64,000 nucleotides of DNA, from NCBI GenBank assembly GCA_046351235.1, contig JAXLYV010000014.1, positions 3,193 to 67,192 on the forward strand, given 5' to 3'. Below, piece by piece: positions 8,666 through 17,875 of this stretch (position 1 is the stretch's first letter; every line of letters begins with the position of its first letter). The DNA comes from JBBSAT01 sp046351235 (GTDB lineage: Bacteria > Myxococcota_A > Polyangia > Polyangiales > Sandaracinaceae). The translations under genes were made by a program, and so were the position numbers. The notes beneath the pieces were generated by a model that saw nothing but the letters and a program-made list of their open reading frames with translations, had not been told where the DNA came from and did not search any database.

Positions 8666-11473
8666 ATGCAGATCACCGAGCGTCGCGTCTACGTCGGTCC
8701 GAACCTCTACGCGCACTTCCCCGTGGTGCGCCTCACCGTGGACCTCGAGGCGCTCGAGGATCATCCGAGCGGCAAGATCGACGGCTTCGTCGACGGCCTC
8801 CTCAAGGCGCTGCCGGGGCTGGAGAAGCACGGCTGCTCCTACGGCGCGCACGGCGGCTTCGTGCGGCGCCTGCGCGAGGACGGCGGCACCTGGATGGGGC
8901 ACGTGCTCGAGCACGTGGCGATCGAGCTGCAGGTGCTGACGGGCGCGAAGGTCAGCTTCGGCAAGACGCGGGGCACGGGCAAGACGGGCGAGTACCACGT
9001 CGTCTTCGAGTACGAAGAAGAGAACGTCGGGCTCGCCGCGGTCGATCTCGGCCAGCAGCTCATCGAGTCGCTCCTGCCGAGCAAGCTCCGCAAGGAAGGC
9101 GTGCTGCCCGAGGGGTTCGACGCGAAGGCGGAGATCCGCTCGCTCGTCGAGTACGCGCAGAAGAAGCAGCTCGGGCCCTCGACGGCGTCGCTCGTGCGCG
9201 CGGCCGAGGATCGCGGGATTCCGTGGTTCCGCCTGAACTCGCGCTCGCTCATCCAGCTCGGTCACGGCAAGTGGCAGAAGCGGATCCAGGCGACGATCAC
9301 CAGCCAGACCTCGCACATCGGCGTCGAGCTCGCGTCCGACAAGGAAGAGACGAATCGGCTGCTCGGCGATCTCGGCCTGCCGGTGCCGAAGCAGCGCTGG
9401 GTGCGCAACGAGAACGAGGCCGTGCGCGCCGCCGAGCGCCTCGGCTATCCCGTCGTGGTCAAGCCGCTCGACGCCAACCACGGCCGTGGCGTCACCACGG
9501 ACCTGCGCGATCCCGAGGCCGTGAAGGTCGCGTACGCGAAGGCGCGGGAACACTCGCGCAGCGTGCTCGTGGAGACGTTCCTCACCGGCTACGACCACCG
9601 CATGCTCGTGGTCGGCGGCGAGCTCGTCGCGGTCGCCAAGCGCGTCCCCGGGCACGTGGTCGGCGACGGCAAGAGCACCGTGAAGGACCTCGTCACGAAG
9701 GTGAACGAGGATCCGCGGCGCGGCATCGGCCACGAGAACGTGCTCACGCGCCTCGAGATCGATCACGAGGCCGAGCGCATGCTCGAGCGCGCCGGCAAGA
9801 CGCTCGAGACGGTGCCGGCCGCGGGCGAGCTCGTGTTCCTGCGCGGCACGGGCAACCTGTCCACGGGCGGCACCGCGATCGACCTCACCGACGTCGTGCA
9901 CCCGGACAACCGCGAGATGGCGGTGCGCGCCGCGCGCGCGATCGGCCTCGACGTGATCGGCGTCGACTTCATCACGCCCGACATCACGCAGAGCTACCGC
10001 GACGTGGGCGGCGGCATCTGCGAGGTGAACGCGGCGCCCGGCTTCCGCATGCACGTCGCGCCCACCGAAGGAAAGCCGCGCGACGTCGGCAAGGCCGTGA
10101 TCGAGATGCTCTTCCCCTCGGGCACCGCGCCCTCGCCCGAGAAGAGCGGGCGCATCCCGATCGCCGCGCTCACCGGCACCAACGGCAAGACCACGACGGC
10201 GCGCATGCTCGCGCACATCCACAAGATGAACGGCTCGACCGTGGGCCTCACGACGACCGACGGCGTGTACGTCGACGGCAACCGCACCTTCGCCGGCGAC
10301 ATGACGGGCCCGACCGCGGCGCGCATGGTGCTGAGCGATCCGACGGTCGACCTCGCCGTGCTCGAGACGGCGCGCGGCGGCCTGCTCCGCGCCGGCATGG
10401 GCTATCGCCACTGCGACGTGGGCGCCGTGCTCAACGTGACGAGCGATCACCTGGGCCTGCACGGCATCGACACGCTCGATCAGCTCGCGCAGCTCAAGCG
10501 CATCGTCGTCGAGGTCGCCAAGAACGTCGCGATCCTCAACGCCGACGATCCGCTCTGCCTCCAGATGGCCGATCACACCGAGGCCCAGCGCATCGGCTAC
10601 GTGACGATGAACCCGCGCCACGAGCTCGTGCGCCAGCACATCCGCGAGGGCGGGCTCGCGATCGTGTGCGAGGAGGGCATCAACGGGCACATGATCACGC
10701 TCTACGACAAGGGCGCGCACCAGCCCTTGCTCTGGACGCACCTCATCCCCGCGACGCTCGAGGGCAAGGCGACGCACAACGTGCAGAACGCGATGTTCGC
10801 CGCGATCATGGCGCACGCGATGGGCGTGAAGGCGGACACGATCCGCCAGGGCCTGCGCACCTTCGACACGACGTACTTCCAGGCGCCGGGCCGCCTGAAC
10901 GTCTACGACCAGCTGCCCTTCAAGGTCATCCTCGACTACGGGCACAACCCCGCCGCCATGCAGGTCATGGCGGATCTGGTGGGCAAGCTCGAGGTCACCG
11001 GCAAGCGCGTGCTCGTGCTCGCGGCACCGGGCGATCGCCGCAACGAGGACATCGAGGCGATGTGCGGGATCGCGGCGCGCGCGTTCGATCGCGTGATCGT
11101 GAAGCAGGACGACGACACGCGCGGCCGCGCCTCGATGGAGGTGCCCGAGCTGATGAAGCACGCGCTCGAGCGGGCCGGTATGCGCTCGAGCGTGATCGAG
11201 ATCGTCCCCGAGGAAGAGAAGGCCATCGACCACGCGCTCCGCACGGCCGAGCGTGGCGATCTGGTGCTCGTGCTCGCCGACAAGGTGAACCGGGCCTGGA
11301 AGCAGATCACGAAGTTCAAGCCCGACGGCGCGCCCGTCGCGACCAAGACCCAGAGCGAGCGCCCCCCCGAGCCCTCGCGCCCGGTCGACGCATCGATCAC
11401 ACTCGTGGGCCTTCAGGTCGTGAAGGACGAGCGCGGCGTGCGGATCGCACGCAACCAACAGAACGAAGACTGA
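8666..11473 (+). CDS. cphA: Cyanophycin synthetase
   Basis: A 935-residue enzyme that polymerises Asp and Arg into multi-L-arginyl-poly-L-aspartate. Three domains are visible in the expected order: an N domain (residues 1 to about 160, with RRVYVGPNLYAHFPVVRL and WMGHVLEHVAIELQ), an ATP-grasp G domain that adds Asp to the backbone (about 215-480, with VVVKPLDANHGRGVTT and ICEVNAAPGF), and a Mur-ligase-like M domain that adds Arg (about 495-935, P-loop LTGTNGKTTTARML, then VTSDHLGLHG and ILDYGHNPAA). The length is close to cyanobacterial CphA1. A GGAGAG ribosome site at 8651-8656 fits the ATG at 8666. Nothing suggests damage. Confidence 0.95.
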   Translation: MQITERRVYVGPNLYAHFPVVRLTVDLEALEDHPSGKIDGFVDGLLKALPGLEKHGCSYGAHGGFVRRLREDGGTWMGHVLEHVAIELQVLTGAKVSFGKTRGTGKTGEYHVVFEYEEENVGLAAVDLGQQLIESLLPSKLRKEGVLPEGFDAKAEIRSLVEYAQKKQLGPSTASLVRAAEDRGIPWFRLNSRSLIQLGHGKWQKRIQATITSQTSHIGVELASDKEETNRLLGDLGLPVPKQRWVRNENEAVRAAERLGYPVVVKPLDANHGRGVTTDLRDPEAVKVAYAKAREHSRSVLVETFLTGYDHRMLVVGGELVAVAKRVPGHVVGDGKSTVKDLVTKVNEDPRRGIGHENVLTRLEIDHEAERMLERAGKTLETVPAAGELVFLRGTGNLSTGGTAIDLTDVVHPDNREMAVRAARAIGLDVIGVDFITPDITQSYRDVGGGICEVNAAPGFRMHVAPTEGKPRDVGKAVIEMLFPSGTAPSPEKSGRIPIAALTGTNGKTTTARMLAHIHKMNGSTVGLTTTDGVYVDGNRTFAGDMTGPTAARMVLSDPTVDLAVLETARGGLLRAGMGYRHCDVGAVLNVTSDHLGLHGIDTLDQLAQLKRIVVEVAKNVAILNADDPLCLQMADHTEAQRIGYVTMNPRHELVRQHIREGGLAIVCEEGINGHMITLYDKGAHQPLLWTHLIPATLEGKATHNVQNAMFAAIMAHAMGVKADTIRQGLRTFDTTYFQAPGRLNVYDQLPFKVILDYGHNPAAMQVMADLVGKLEVTGKRVLVLAAPGDRRNEDIEAMCGIAARAFDRVIVKQDDDTRGRASMEVPELMKHALERAGMRSSVIEIVPEEEKAIDHALRTAERGDLVLVLADKVNRAWKQITKFKPDGAPVATKTQSERPPEPSRPVDASITLVGLQVVKDERGVRIARNQQNED

Positions 11474-11479
11474 ACCCTC

Positions 11480-13168
11480 TTGCGCCTGGTCGATGCACGC
11501 CGGCTCCGTGGCCCCACGCTCGGTGCGAGCGGCCCCGGCGCGATCGCCGAGATCGCGCTCGAGGAGGGCGAGCGCCCGGACGTCGTGATCCGCGCGTGGC
11601 GTGCCGCGCTCGCGGGCGTGCTCGCCTGGGCCGGGCGCGGCGAGGTGGGGCGCGGGCTCGAGGTGCGTCGATTCGACGGTGGGGTCGCGCTCTTCATCCC
11701 GAGCCCGGTCGACGGCGTGGATGCGACGCTCGACCTGCTCGAGTGGTCGGTGGGCTACGTCGCGGAGCGCACGAAGGGCAAGGGGTCGCCGGCGGCGCTC
11801 CGCGCGGCCTCGGAGCGGTTCCGCGAGGCGCTCGCCGCGGAGGCGAGCCCGGGCCTCGTGCGCCTGCGCGCCGAGGCGGCCGAGCGCGGGATCCCGAGCT
11901 TCGTCGACGACGAGCGCGTCACCTTCGGTCACGCCGCGCGCTCGCACACCTACGAGCGACGCGCGCTCCCGACCGCGGTTCCGTGGCGCGAGCTCGGCGC
12001 GATTCCGGTCGCGCTCGTCACCGGCACGAACGGCAAGACGACGACGACCCGCATGGTCGCGCGCATCGCCAAGCACGCGGGGCTCGTGCCCGGGAACACG
12101 TCGTCCGACGGCATCGCGATCGGCGAGCGCATCGTGGAGCGCGGGGACAACACGGGCGGCGAGTCGGCGCGCGCGGTGCTGCGCGATCCGCGCGTCCAGA
12201 TCGCGATCCTCGAGACGGCGCGCGGGGGCTTGTTGCGGCGAGGCCTCGCGGTCACCGACGTCGACGCGGCGCTCATCACGAACGTGAGCGAGGACCACCT
12301 CGGCGAGCACGGCGTGCTCGACCTCGACACGATGCGCGAGACGAAGGCCGTCGTGGGCCACGCCGTGAAGAAGGGCGGCAAGGTCGTGCTCGGCGCCGAC
12401 GACGCGGGGCTACGCGCGATGGCCAAGAGCTTTCGCGCCGAGCGCGTGCTCTTCGCGATCGACCCGCGCTCGGTGCGGGCGCACCTGCGCGCAGGCGGTC
12501 ACGCGTTCACCGTCGAGCGCGGCGTCCTCGTCCACCGGGGCCCGAAGCGGCGCGAAGAGATCGTGCGCGTGGTCGACGTCCCCGTCACCGATGGCGGTCG
12601 CGCCCTCCACAACGTGAAGAACGCGCTCGCCGCCGCGGCGCTCGCGTGGTCCCTCGGCCTCCCCACGCGGGCGATCGCCGAGGGCCTGCGGAGCTTCGGC
12701 GAGAAGCGGGGCGACAACGAAGGACGCGGGCAGCTCGCCCTCACCGACGACGGCGTGCGCGTGCTGCTCGACTTCGGCCACAACCCGGCCGCCGCGACCC
12801 ATCTCTACGCGTGGGCGCGCTCGCTCGCCGGCGACGCGCGGGTGCTCGCCGTGCTCACGCAGCCCGGGGATCGGACCGACGCGGCGATCGAGGCGTTCGT
12901 CCGCAGCGTGGTCGACGCGGGGGCGCGCACGATCGTGGCGTGGGAGCGCGAGAGCTTGCGGCGTGGGCGCGAGGCAGGCGAGGTGGTGCGGGCGATCACG
13001 CGAGCGGCGCGCCAGGTGGCGCGCGGCGTGAGGGTGGTGCACGCGAGCGACGAGGCCGACGCGATCGGCCGCGCCGTGGCGCTCGCGAAGCGAGGCGACG
13101 TGATCGTCGTCTCGCCCAGCCTCGATCGCCGGCTTCCGATCAGTGCGAGACGGACGCGTCGAGCGTGA
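11480..13168 (+). CDS. CphA-like Mur ligase lacking the ATP-grasp domain
   Basis: A 562-residue paralogue of the preceding synthetase, starting at a TTG six bases after the cphA stop. It keeps a CphA-type N domain (residues 1 to about 150, with RRLRGPTLGASG) and a full Mur-ligase M domain (P-loop VTGTNGKTTTTRMV near residue 180, NVSEDHLGEHG, LLDFGHNPAAATHLYAW). The ATP-grasp domain is missing. The segment before the G domain in CphA (AAEDRGIPWF to QLGHGKWQKR) matches AAERGIPSF to FGHAARSHTYERR here, and the sequence then jumps directly to the P-loop, so the loss looks clean. By CphA logic it could ligate an amino acid but not extend an Asp backbone. It overlaps the convergent lipoprotein gene by 29 bp. 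Confidence 0.85.
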   Translation: MRLVDARRLRGPTLGASGPGAIAEIALEEGERPDVVIRAWRAALAGVLAWAGRGEVGRGLEVRRFDGGVALFIPSPVDGVDATLDLLEWSVGYVAERTKGKGSPAALRAASERFREALAAEASPGLVRLRAEAAERGIPSFVDDERVTFGHAARSHTYERRALPTAVPWRELGAIPVALVTGTNGKTTTTRMVARIAKHAGLVPGNTSSDGIAIGERIVERGDNTGGESARAVLRDPRVQIAILETARGGLLRRGLAVTDVDAALITNVSEDHLGEHGVLDLDTMRETKAVVGHAVKKGGKVVLGADDAGLRAMAKSFRAERVLFAIDPRSVRAHLRAGGHAFTVERGVLVHRGPKRREEIVRVVDVPVTDGGRALHNVKNALAAAALAWSLGLPTRAIAEGLRSFGEKRGDNEGRGQLALTDDGVRVLLDFGHNPAAATHLYAWARSLAGDARVLAVLTQPGDRTDAAIEAFVRSVVDAGARTIVAWERESLRRGREAGEVVRAITRAARQVARGVRVVHASDEADAIGRAVALAKRGDVIVVSPSLDRRLPISARRTRRA

Positions 13169-14822
13169 ACGGCCCCGAGAAGAAGCCGCCGAACGAGTCG
13201 ACGACGAGGTAGTAGGTCCCGCCCGAGGCGACCGTCGTGTGCAGCGTGACGGCGCTGCCGACCTCGGTTCCTTCGGCGCCCCCCACGCAGTGGGTCGCGG
13301 TCGCATCGCACGCGCTCGCGGCGTCGCCGGGGCCCAGCAGGTAGAGCGAGAGCAGCGTCTGGTCCGGCGTGAGCACGACGTCGAGCGTGTCGCCGGCGGC
13401 GAGCGTCACCGCGTAGACCACGTCGGGGCCGTCCAGGCGCGTCGTCGCGCACGTGCCGGTGTCGGGCTGCGCGGCGTAGTCGTCACGCGCCGCGAGCGTC
13501 GAGCCGCTGGTCCGTGCTGGCGCGCCCGCCGTGCCGAGCGCCAGGGCCGGCGCGCTCGCGCAGGTCTCGTTCGCGGGTGGGGTCGCGCACACGTCGGCGA
13601 CGCAGACGTCCCCGGCGGCACAGCCACGGGGCGTGGTGCCGGCGAGCTCGCAGTCGGGATCGTGCGCACCGCAGCCGCAATCGCAGTGCGCGCCGTCGCC
13701 GAAGCTCTCCGGAGCGCACGTCCACGCTGCCGGGAAGCGTGGCGCGCAGTGCCCGAGGCCGGTGTCGCTGAACAGGTGGAAGCAGCGCTCGAACGCCGCC
13801 GCGTCGCACTCGGCGTCGGTGGTGCAGAGTGGCCGACAGACTCCGTCGCCGCGGCCGGCCTGATCGCAGATGCCGTCCCAGAACGAGGTGCCCACAGGCG
13901 CGCAGTACACGCTGCCGGTGGCGCACTGCTGGCCGAAGCCGACGCTCGAGCGCAGCAGCGGCGTCGCGTCGCAGTAGCCGCGCTCCATCGCGTCGATGGC
14001 GCACACGCCACTGCTGCACGAGCGACCGGCGTCGCGGTCGCAGCTCGTCGCGCAGTAGGGCTCGAACGTCGGGCTGTCGCGACGGATCTCGCAGAGCTGG
14101 TTGCCGAGGCAGTCGACGGGATCGCGCGTGCCGTCGCAGTCGGGATCGATCACGCCGCACGTGCACTGGCACGTGGCGCCGTCGCCGTACTGCGAGGCGG
14201 GGCAGGTCCAGCCGTCGGGCGTGAACGTCTGCATCACGTCGACGGTCGCCACCTCGAGGCAGGCGCCGCCGGGCACCGGCGTCGACATCAGCGTCGCGCC
14301 GCCGATCGTCACTTCGACGAGCCGGAGCCCCTCGAGGCGTGCGTCGAGCAGCAGGCCGAAGGGCTCGGCGCGCAGCGTGAGCGTGCCCGCGCTCGCGAAG
14401 AAGCCGTGGTCGCGCGTCAGGCCCGTGAAGGCCATCGTGCAGTGCGCGCACGTGGAGCGGTTGTCGTCGCGGCTGCCGGCGATGGAGAACGTGCCGACGT
14501 ACTCGGCGTCGCCGTAGCGCTCGAACGTCAGATAGAGGGCGTAGGTCTGCCCGTCGATCGCGGGGCTGAGCGGCGCGACGTAGCTCGCCGAGACGTCGTC
14601 GATGAAGTCGACGTCGAAGGTGCCGACCGTCACCGGGATGCAGCCGCTCGAGGCATCCGGGCCCGCGTCGCCGATGCGCACGTCGGGCGTGGCGTCGGCG
14701 GCTCCCGCGTCACGCCCGCCGTCGACCGGATCGGCCGGAGACGGCCCCGGGCATGCGCTCGCGGAAGTGGCCCAGAGGACGAGCAGAAGAGAAGAAAGGA
14801 CGCGCACGCGGTGGGGCGACAT
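13140..14822 (-). CDS. Secreted Cys-rich lipoprotein with C-terminal beta domain
   Basis: A 560-residue predicted lipoprotein: the signal peptide ends in a lipobox-like SASAC (Cys about 24), followed by a Pro/Asp/Gly/Ala linker. The middle contains many Cys in short CxC and CxxxC units (DGATCQCTCGVIDPDCDG and DGAHCDCGCGAHDPDCEL are two copies of one repeat). The last 130 residues (from about NETCASAPAL) look like a bacterial pre-peptidase C-terminal-like beta sandwich with GPDVVYAVTLAAGDTLDV and GTYYLVVDSF. No enzymatic motif is seen. It probably sits on the outer membrane surface. Its 3' end overlaps the 3' end of the convergent Mur ligase gene. Confidence 0.75.
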   Translation of the reverse strand: MSPHRVRVLSSLLLVLWATSASACPGPSPADPVDGGRDAGAADATPDVRIGDAGPDASSGCIPVTVGTFDVDFIDDVSASYVAPLSPAIDGQTYALYLTFERYGDAEYVGTFSIAGSRDDNRSTCAHCTMAFTGLTRDHGFFASAGTLTLRAEPFGLLLDARLEGLRLVEVTIGGATLMSTPVPGGACLEVATVDVMQTFTPDGWTCPASQYGDGATCQCTCGVIDPDCDGTRDPVDCLGNQLCEIRRDSPTFEPYCATSCDRDAGRSCSSGVCAIDAMERGYCDATPLLRSSVGFGQQCATGSVYCAPVGTSFWDGICDQAGRGDGVCRPLCTTDAECDAAAFERCFHLFSDTGLGHCAPRFPAAWTCAPESFGDGAHCDCGCGAHDPDCELAGTTPRGCAAGDVCVADVCATPPANETCASAPALALGTAGAPARTSGSTLAARDDYAAQPDTGTCATTRLDGPDVVYAVTLAAGDTLDVVLTPDQTLLSLYLLGPGDAASACDATATHCVGGAEGTEVGSAVTLHTTVASGGTYYLVVDSFGGFFSGPFTLDASVSH

Positions 14823-15048
14823 GGCACCTCGGCAGGGGGAAGAGAACCCTCGAACCCGACACCGTGTCCGAGCCTGACTCGATCTCGCACGAAATCGACC
14901 ATGCGCTCCACGAGTGCGACGTCGCTGGACGCGGCCTCCCCACCCGGGTGGGCCTCACCGCGGAGGTCGCACTGCTGGATCGCGTCGATCGGCTGCGGTT
15001 CCTCTTCTCGCGTGGGCTGCCCGCCGCCGCACCGCCGGATCGACGCCG

Positions 15049-16563
15049 TCAGCCCGAGAAGGTGATCCGCACGGGCCGCTTGAAGGTCTGCTCGAAGAGG
15101 GCGGCCTTGCGGGCCGTGGTCCACATCTCGAGCGAGAGATCCTCGCGGCCGACGGCGCTGAGCGCGACCTCGCGGTTCGACACGCTCACCTCGAGCGACT
15201 GCACCTTGCTGCGATGACCCCGATCGAGCGCGTCCGCGATGCGCAGGATGGCCGAGAGGCGCCGCACTTTGCGCTGCGCCTCCGCGTCGAGGCTCCCGAA
15301 GGTCTCGTGCTTGGGCGAGGGGTCGGCGCGCCGGTGGTAGCGCGCGATGCACCCGACGATCGTCTTCAGCTCGGGCGAGAGGCCCATGATCTCCGAGTGC
15401 TCGACGATGTACTGCGTGTGCTTGTGATGCGCCGACGACTCCACGAACTCACCGATGTCGTGGGTGAGCGCAGCCACGCGCAAGAGAACGCGGTCCTCGG
15501 GGCCGAGGCCGTGCAGCTCCGCGAGCCGATCGAAGAGCTGCGTCGCGAGGCGATCGACCTGCGTCGCGTGCGTCTCGTCGAAGTGGTAGCGCCGGCCGAG
15601 CTGGATCGCCGCGCGTGAGGCGAGGTGCTCGTCGAGCTTCGGATCCCAGACGCGGAAGTGCTTCTCGACGAGCTCGGCGGCGACGCCTTCCTTCAGGCCG
15701 ACGCCCGGCGCCACGATCGCGTCCGTGCGCGCGAGGTCGGCCACCGCCACCAGCGCGTAGAGCGCGGGCACGATCACGTCGGCGCGATCGGGGCGCAGGC
15801 CGAAGCGCTTGCGGCGCGCGGCGGCCGTCATCTTCTTCATGCGCACGAGCAGCTTGCGCGCGGCCCGCACGTCGATGGTCGGCATCGCGCGGCCCTTCAT
15901 CGGCACGAGCGCGGCGATCGCGTCGAAGCTCCCGCCGGTGCCGGCGACCACGTCGTAGGTGCGGCTGCCGTAGCTCTGCACGACCGGCGCGAGCACGCGC
16001 TCGATGTACTCGACGAGGAGCTTCTCCTGGGCCTTGGCGACGGGCTTGCCGCCGTCGAGGAACGACTCGAGCAGGCGCACCGTGCCGATCTCGAGCGAGG
16101 TCGCGAAGCGCACTTCGTCGTGGTGCACCTCGCTCAGCTCGAGCGAGCCGCCGCCGAGGTCGCAGAGGAGCGCGCGCTTGTCGGTGAGCGGAATCCGCTT
16201 CTCGACCGCGACCTTCACGAGGCGCGCCTCTTCGGTGCCGTCGATCGCCTCGAGCTCGATCCCCGCGTCGGACGCGCGCTCGAGCAAGAGGCTCGCGTTC
16301 TCGGCGTCGCGGGCCGAGGCCGTCACGACGGCGCGCATCTCGATCACGTCGAGGTCGGCGATGCGCTTCTGGAACTCCTTGAGCACCCGCACGCACTCGT
16401 CGACCGAGCGCGGGTCGAGCTTGCCGGTGAGGAACACCGCGTGGCCCATGCGGACGGGCCGCCGCACCGACTCGAGCTCCACGATCCGGTCGGCGCTCTC
16501 GGCCTCCACGACGAGGAGACGAGAGGCGTTCGAGCCCACGTCGATCGATGCAAACCGCGGCAC
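15049..16563 (-). CDS. Ppx/GppA-family exopolyphosphatase / pppGpp phosphatase with HD-like C-terminal domain
   Basis: A 504-residue protein of the actin-like ASKHA phosphatase family. The N-terminus FASIDVGSNASRLLVVE is the first phosphate-binding loop, LLCDLGGGSLEL is the second, and VVAGTGGSFDAIAAL is the third. A C-terminal helical domain from about residue 330 has ALTHDIGEFV and IARYHRRADPSP, matching the HD-type extension of long Ppx proteins. The family hydrolyses polyphosphate and/or pppGpp; sequence alone does not separate these. About 225 bp of featureless sequence separates it from the lipoprotein gene downstream. NhaA follows upstream on the same strand with its stop at 16603, so the two could be co-transcribed. 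Confidence 0.9.
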   Translation of the reverse strand: MPRFASIDVGSNASRLLVVEAESADRIVELESVRRPVRMGHAVFLTGKLDPRSVDECVRVLKEFQKRIADLDVIEMRAVVTASARDAENASLLLERASDAGIELEAIDGTEEARLVKVAVEKRIPLTDKRALLCDLGGGSLELSEVHHDEVRFATSLEIGTVRLLESFLDGGKPVAKAQEKLLVEYIERVLAPVVQSYGSRTYDVVAGTGGSFDAIAALVPMKGRAMPTIDVRAARKLLVRMKKMTAAARRKRFGLRPDRADVIVPALYALVAVADLARTDAIVAPGVGLKEGVAAELVEKHFRVWDPKLDEHLASRAAIQLGRRYHFDETHATQVDRLATQLFDRLAELHGLGPEDRVLLRVAALTHDIGEFVESSAHHKHTQYIVEHSEIMGLSPELKTIVGCIARYHRRADPSPKHETFGSLDAEAQRKVRRLSAILRIADALDRGHRSKVQSLEVSVSNREVALSAVGREDLSLEMWTTARKAALFEQTFKRPVRITFSG

Positions 16564-16602
16564 GGCTGGGGTTGTACACGGCGCCAGGAGCCCAAGGAAG
16601 GC

Positions 16603-17847
16603 TCAAGCGCGATCCGAAGGCCTCGTGCGGAGCAGAGCGTAGCCCAGCGTCACGGCGACCAAGGTCGCGAGCGCGCTCGCGGCGAGCACCGCGATGCGCG
16701 CGGCGTCGAGGAGCGCAGGATCGCCCGCGAACGCGAGGGCCGAGACGAACAGGGACATCGTGAACCCGACGCCGCCGATCATCCCGAGCACGATCAGGTG
16801 CCGGAGCGTGAGATCTCCGGGCAGCTCCGCGATGCGCAGGCGCACCGCGATCGCGCTCGCGCTCACGATCCCGAGCGGCTTGCCGATCACGAGGCCGGCC
16901 GTCACGCCGAGCGCCACGGCGGTCGCGCTCGCATCCATCGCGCTCGCACGCACGTCCACGCCCGCGTTGGCGAGCGCGAACAGCGGCATCACGCCGAAGG
17001 CGACCCAGGGATGGAGCTGCGTCACGAGCTCCTCCGAGGGGGAGGTCTCGTCGTCGTGCGCCCCGGTGGGCGGCGTGAGCAGGCCGAGCGCGACGCCCGC
17101 GAGCGTGGGGTGCAGGCCTGCGGCGAGGAAGGCGACCCACATCGCGACGCCCGGCACCACGTACGCGGGCTTGGAGCGCACACCGCGCCGCTGCATCCAG
17201 AGCACCGCCACGATCGCCAGGCCCGCGCCCACGAGCGGCGCCCACGCGATGCCGCGGGAGTAGAAGACGGCGATCACGACGATGGCGCCGAGGTCGTCGA
17301 TCACCGCGAGCGCCAAGAGCAGCACGCGGAGCGCCGGCGGCACCCGCGAGCCGAGCAGCGTGAGCGCGCCGAGCGCGAAGGCGATGTCGGTCGCCGTCGG
17401 GATGCCCCACCCGGCGCGGGTCTCGGCGGCGCCGGCCACGAGCAGGTACACGCCCGCGGGGACGACCATGCCGCCGAGGGCCGCGAACGCGGGGAGGGCG
17501 GCGCGCCTCCGATCGCGCAGCGCGCCCACGGAGAGCTCGCGGCGGATCTCCAGCCCGACGACGAAGAAGAAGATCGTCATCAAGACGTCGTCGACGATCG
17601 CGTGCGGCGTCACCGCGTGACCGGCGATCGTGCCGAAGCTCCACTCCCACACGGTGTGATGCGAGGCGCCCCAGGGCGAGCTCGCCCACACGAGCGCGAT
17701 CGCGGTCGCGGCCGCGAGCAAGATCCCGCTCGAGGCCTCGATCTCGAGGAACCGGCGGAGCGAGCGAAGCCAGCGGCGCGGACGAGAGGGCACGGTGGGG
17801 AGTCGGGGCAGAACGGCTCGCGGCGCGCGGGCGGTTTCTGTTAGCAT
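16603..17847 (-). CDS. nhaA: Na+/H+ antiporter NhaA
   Basis: A 414-residue inner-membrane antiporter with about twelve hydrophobic segments. Family signatures: FLEIEASSGILLAAATAIAL at the start, VDDVLMTIFFFVVGLEIRRE, GWGIPTATDIAFALGAL with the functional Asp, and the ion-binding Asp pair in LALAVIDDLGAIVVI. It exchanges sodium for protons and contributes to pH and salt homeostasis. The annotated ATG at 17847 gives a rather long Arg-rich leader; a GTG at 17793 (VPSRPRRWLRSL) would be a more usual length. The gene is divergent from the Cys-rich lipoprotein gene, and the leader overlaps that gene's promoter region, which favours the shorter form. Confidence 0.93.
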   Translation of the reverse strand: MLTETARAPRAVLPRLPTVPSRPRRWLRSLRRFLEIEASSGILLAAATAIALVWASSPWGASHHTVWEWSFGTIAGHAVTPHAIVDDVLMTIFFFVVGLEIRRELSVGALRDRRRAALPAFAALGGMVVPAGVYLLVAGAAETRAGWGIPTATDIAFALGALTLLGSRVPPALRVLLLALAVIDDLGAIVVIAVFYSRGIAWAPLVGAGLAIVAVLWMQRRGVRSKPAYVVPGVAMWVAFLAAGLHPTLAGVALGLLTPPTGAHDDETSPSEELVTQLHPWVAFGVMPLFALANAGVDVRASAMDASATAVALGVTAGLVIGKPLGIVSASAIAVRLRIAELPGDLTLRHLIVLGMIGGVGFTMSLFVSALAFAGDPALLDAARIAVLAASALATLVAVTLGYALLRTRPSDRA

Positions 17848-17875
17848 GAACCTTCATCTCCACGGAGGCTCGGTC

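Noticed and set aside
8402..12361. Minus-strand open frame of over 1300 codons opposite cphA
   Set aside because: Shadow of the cyanophycin genes, whose plus-strand products show full catalytic motifs. The antisense product has only His/Asp/Arg/Ala runs.
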